NCBI GenBank assembly: GCA_015222405.1
Contig: JADFVG010000038.1
Coordinates: 1 to 16,703, forward strand
Direction of reading: 5' to 3'
DNA length: 16,703 bases
DNA from: Chloroflexota bacterium
GTDB lineage: Bacteria; Chloroflexota; Dehalococcoidia; E44-bin15
Shown: one piece after another, positions 14,481 to 16,703 of the stretch
Numbering within the stretch: position 1 is the stretch's first letter
Layout: every line of letters begins with the position of its first letter
The notes under the pieces: model-generated
Told to the model about the DNA's origin: nothing
Databases searched by the model: none
The model's input: the letters and a program-made list of their open reading frames with translations, nothing else
Program-made: the position numbers and the translations under genes

Positions 14481-15858
14481 TCTTATCGGCATCGATTATT
14501 CTCACAAAGCGGCGCTTGCGTATCTGTATTACGCTGCCATGCATTATCGGCCTCGTAGAAGTAAAAGAGTCTATCTTCACGCCATCGAGTTTGATAGCCC
14601 CTTGAGCCACCAGTTTTTTTGCCTCGGAACTGCTACTAACTAGCCCCGAAAGGTGTAGAAACTCCCCTACATGGACTTTAATATATTGATGTGTGTTTGT
14701 ACCAACTACCTGTATCAGGAAGTTCAGGCTATCAATGTTATCAGGAGCTACGACCTTGGTAGCAGCAGGGTCTGCAGGAATAGTCCCTTTTCTGATAAGA
14801 AGTTGCCTATGAAGCTCTCTTAAATAGTCAAAGGAAACAGGATATGGTTCGATTTCCTCAGGCATTTCTTTCCGTTGCACTACCCTCTCGAAATGTTCCT
14901 GCGCCTCATTGGCGGGCTTTTCGCCATGAAACTCCCTGACTATCTCCCGGGCTAGGCGCTTCTTCAATTCCATCGGGTTCACCGACTCAGTGGCCAGCTC
15001 CTGCCGAAACCCTGCAAGCTCCTCATCAGGCACATCGGTCAAAAGCTCAAAATAGTCCATCATCAGCTCATCAGGGATGCTCATCACCTTGCCGTACATA
15101 TCGTTGGGCGGCTCGTCGATGGCGATGTAGTTGCCCAGGCTCTTTGACATCTTCTGGCTGCCGTCGGTTCCCACAAGCAAGGGAACAAGGAAGACCTGCT
15201 GCGGGGGCTGCCCCGCCCTCTGCTGCAGCTCCCGCCCGACGAGGCAGTTGAACTTCTGGTCGGTACCGCCAAACTCGACATCGGCCTCGATCATGACCGA
15301 ATCATAGGCCTGAAGCAAGGGGTAAAGGAACTCGGTGAGGGCGATGGGGCGACCTGCGGCGTGCCTTTTTGCGAAGTCCTCCCTGGCCAATATCTGAGCC
15401 ACGGTGAACTTGCTGGTAAGACTTATGACATCGCTGAGGCCGAATTTGCCAAACCACTCGCTCTGCCACACCACCTTAGTCTTATCCCTATCCACTACCT
15501 TAAAGAACTGCTTGAGGTAGGTTTCGGCGTTGGTGCGCACCTCTTCAGGGGAAAGCATAGGGCGGGTGGCCGACTCGCCGCTAGGGTCGCCGATCTGGGC
15601 CGTCCAGTCGCCAACGATGAGGATAACCTGATGCCCCAGCTCCTGAAACTGGCGCAGCTTCCTCAGCCCCACCACATGACCGAGGTGAATGTCAGGGCAA
15701 CTGGGATCGAAGCCCTGCTTAAGGCGAAGAGGCCTGCCCGCCTCAAGCATCCTCGCCAGCTCCTCCTCAACGATGATCTCAGCAACCCCTCTTTTCAGCA
15801 GACGACGGTGCTGCTCACTGGTAAGTGATTCCCAATTCCCCATGGCTCCGCTTCTCAA
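14473..15858 (-). CDS. tyrS: Tyrosyl-tRNA synthetase with enlarged C-terminal region
   Basis: TyrRS charges tRNA-Tyr with tyrosine. In this 461-residue form GFDPSCPDIHLGH (49–61) holds the HIGH-like motif, LYPLLQAYDSV (178–188) and FGGTDQKFN (196–204) shape the tyrosine pocket, KMSKS is at 236–240, and an S4 RNA-binding domain lies at about 400–457 (SGLVSSSSEAKKLVAQGAIK). Residues about 340–400 form a link between the catalytic part and S4 that is longer than I expect; many relatives have 400–430 residues. Base composition drops there: 158 G+C in the 360 bases 14521–14880 against 44 in 60 at 15181–15240. The TTG at 15858 has an AGGAAGGG site close upstream; the ATG at 15843 is the alternative, giving 456 residues. 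It follows ribF by 26 bases. Confidence 0.95.
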   Translation of the reverse strand: MRSGAMGNWESLTSEQHRRLLKRGVAEIIVEEELARMLEAGRPLRLKQGFDPSCPDIHLGHVVGLRKLRQFQELGHQVILIVGDWTAQIGDPSGESATRPMLSPEEVRTNAETYLKQFFKVVDRDKTKVVWQSEWFGKFGLSDVISLTSKFTVAQILAREDFAKRHAAGRPIALTEFLYPLLQAYDSVMIEADVEFGGTDQKFNCLVGRELQQRAGQPPQQVFLVPLLVGTDGSQKMSKSLGNYIAIDEPPNDMYGKVMSIPDELMMDYFELLTDVPDEELAGFRQELATESVNPMELKKRLAREIVREFHGEKPANEAQEHFERVVQRKEMPEEIEPYPVSFDYLRELHRQLLIRKGTIPADPAATKVVAPDNIDSLNFLIQVVGTNTHQYIKVHVGEFLHLSGLVSSSSEAKKLVAQGAIKLDGVKIDSFTSTRPIMHGSVIQIRKRRFVRIIDADKRT

Positions 15859-15884
15859 GTTCCCTTCCTCTGCTCAGGAGCACT

Positions 15885-16703
15885 TCAAGATGATAATAAC
15901 GCCCTTGCCCCCTCCACATCCCGGGCTATCTGAGCCTTAAGCTCCTCGGCACTGGCAAACCGGATCTCACCGCGAAGCTGCTCCACCAGCTCGATCTCCA
16001 GCTCTTGCCCATGAAGCTCCCCTTCAAAATCAAGGAGGTGAACCTCGATGAGCCGCTGGCTACCGCCAAAGGTGGGGCGGATGCCGATGTTTGTCACCGC
16101 CTTATAGACCACTTCGCCGACAAAGGCGCGCGTGGCATAGACCCCATCGGCAGGAAGGGCCTGCTCCAGGTCGGGGGCGATATTTGCCGTAGGAAAGCCC
16201 AGCATTCTGCCCCGTTCATCGCCCGTTATTACCTGTCCTGCCAGTCTGAAGCGCCGCCCCAAAAGCTGGCTCACCTTTCTCGGATCACCCTGGCTTAAGG
16301 CAAGGCGAATCGCCGTGCTGCTCACCACCTCCCCCCGCCACTCCTTTGCTGGCACCAGCTCTACCCTAAAGTTGAGCTCCTGCCCCAAGGCTTGAAGGGC
16401 GGAGGCATCCCCCCCTCTCCCCATCCCCAGGGCAAAGTCGGGCCCGATCACCAGCGCGCGCATCTTGAGATGTCGCTGCAATAAAGAGACAAACTCCCGA
16501 GCACTAAGTTGCGCTAACTCCAAGGTGAAGGAAAGGGCAACGATAAGCTCCACTCCCAGGCTGGTTAAAAGTCTAATCCGTTCTGAGAGGCTGGTCAAGT
16601 AGGTAAGCTTGACCTCAGGATAAAGCACAAGGCGAGGATGATGACGGAAGGTTACCACGCCGCTGAGAAGATTCTCCTCGGCCGCCTTTTGCCTCAGCTT
16701 CTG
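15885..16703 (-). CDS. ribF: Bifunctional riboflavin kinase / FAD synthetase (5' end outside window)
   Basis: RibF phosphorylates riboflavin to FMN and adenylates FMN to FAD. The frame is open to the window edge, giving 272 residues; the first ~30, including the usual GNFDGVHxGH, lie outside. Visible parts are the end of the nucleotidyltransferase domain (QKLRQKAAEENLL, VTFRHHP, VIGPDFALGMGRGGD, then VSSTAIRLALSQGD) and the C-terminal kinase domain (GQVITGDERGRMLGFPTANI, DGVYAT, NIGIRPTFGG, EVHLLDF, LRGEIRFASAEELKAQI). The VTFRHHP stretch differs from the common TFDPHP. A GTG at 16658 inside the frame is internal, not the start, because the upstream codons continue the family sequence. It runs into tyrS with a 26-base gap. 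Confidence 0.95.
   Translation of the reverse strand, partial: QKLRQKAAEENLLSGVVTFRHHPRLVLYPEVKLTYLTSLSERIRLLTSLGVELIVALSFTLELAQLSAREFVSLLQRHLKMRALVIGPDFALGMGRGGDASALQALGQELNFRVELVPAKEWRGEVVSSTAIRLALSQGDPRKVSQLLGRRFRLAGQVITGDERGRMLGFPTANIAPDLEQALPADGVYATRAFVGEVVYKAVTNIGIRPTFGGSQRLIEVHLLDFEGELHGQELEIELVEQLRGEIRFASAEELKAQIARDVEGARALLSS

Overview
The window reads as part of a bacterial chromosome, probably from an anaerobe of the Dehalococcoidia / Chloroflexota type. That assignment is an inference. It rests on a serA–class V aminotransferase–ligA–pth–eno neighbourhood, an HgdB-like 2-hydroxyacyl-CoA dehydratase component, a DUF134 protein and a B12-binding radical SAM enzyme; no 16S or marker search could be run. 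All supported genes lie on the minus strand and are packed tightly, with 4-base ATGA overlaps and gaps mostly under 50 bases. There is no gene-free stretch above 300 bases; the longest are 14358–14472 and 2977–3080. I saw no tRNA, rRNA, CRISPR array, insertion sequence or riboswitch.

In transcription order (high to low coordinates): (1) ribF (5' end outside the window) and tyrS. (2) A promoter at 14389–14417, then a class V aminotransferase, a 79-codon gene of unknown function, serA, ligA, a 704-residue protein of unknown function and pth. This set joins serine synthesis, DNA ligation and peptidyl-tRNA recycling. (3) A promoter at 6659–6688, then a TIGR00725-type nucleotide-binding-fold protein, enolase, an AT-rich gene with a HEPN-like RX4H motif, an HgdB-like [4Fe-4S] protein and, after a 104-base leader, gap. 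(4) A strong promoter at 1929–1957, then a histidine-rich multi-pass membrane protein, a DUF134 regulator with a zinc-ribbon-like tail, and a B12-binding radical SAM protein cut by the window start.

Central carbon flow links several genes. Gap and enolase are glycolytic/gluconeogenic, and SerA draws 3-phosphoglycerate from the same pathway towards serine, with the adjacent aminotransferase as the likely next step. The less ordinary parts are the small gene fused by overlap to serA, the large unknown protein between ligA and pth, the low-GC HEPN-like gene, the histidine-rich membrane/DUF134/radical SAM unit, and an enlarged, lower-GC C-terminal part of tyrS.
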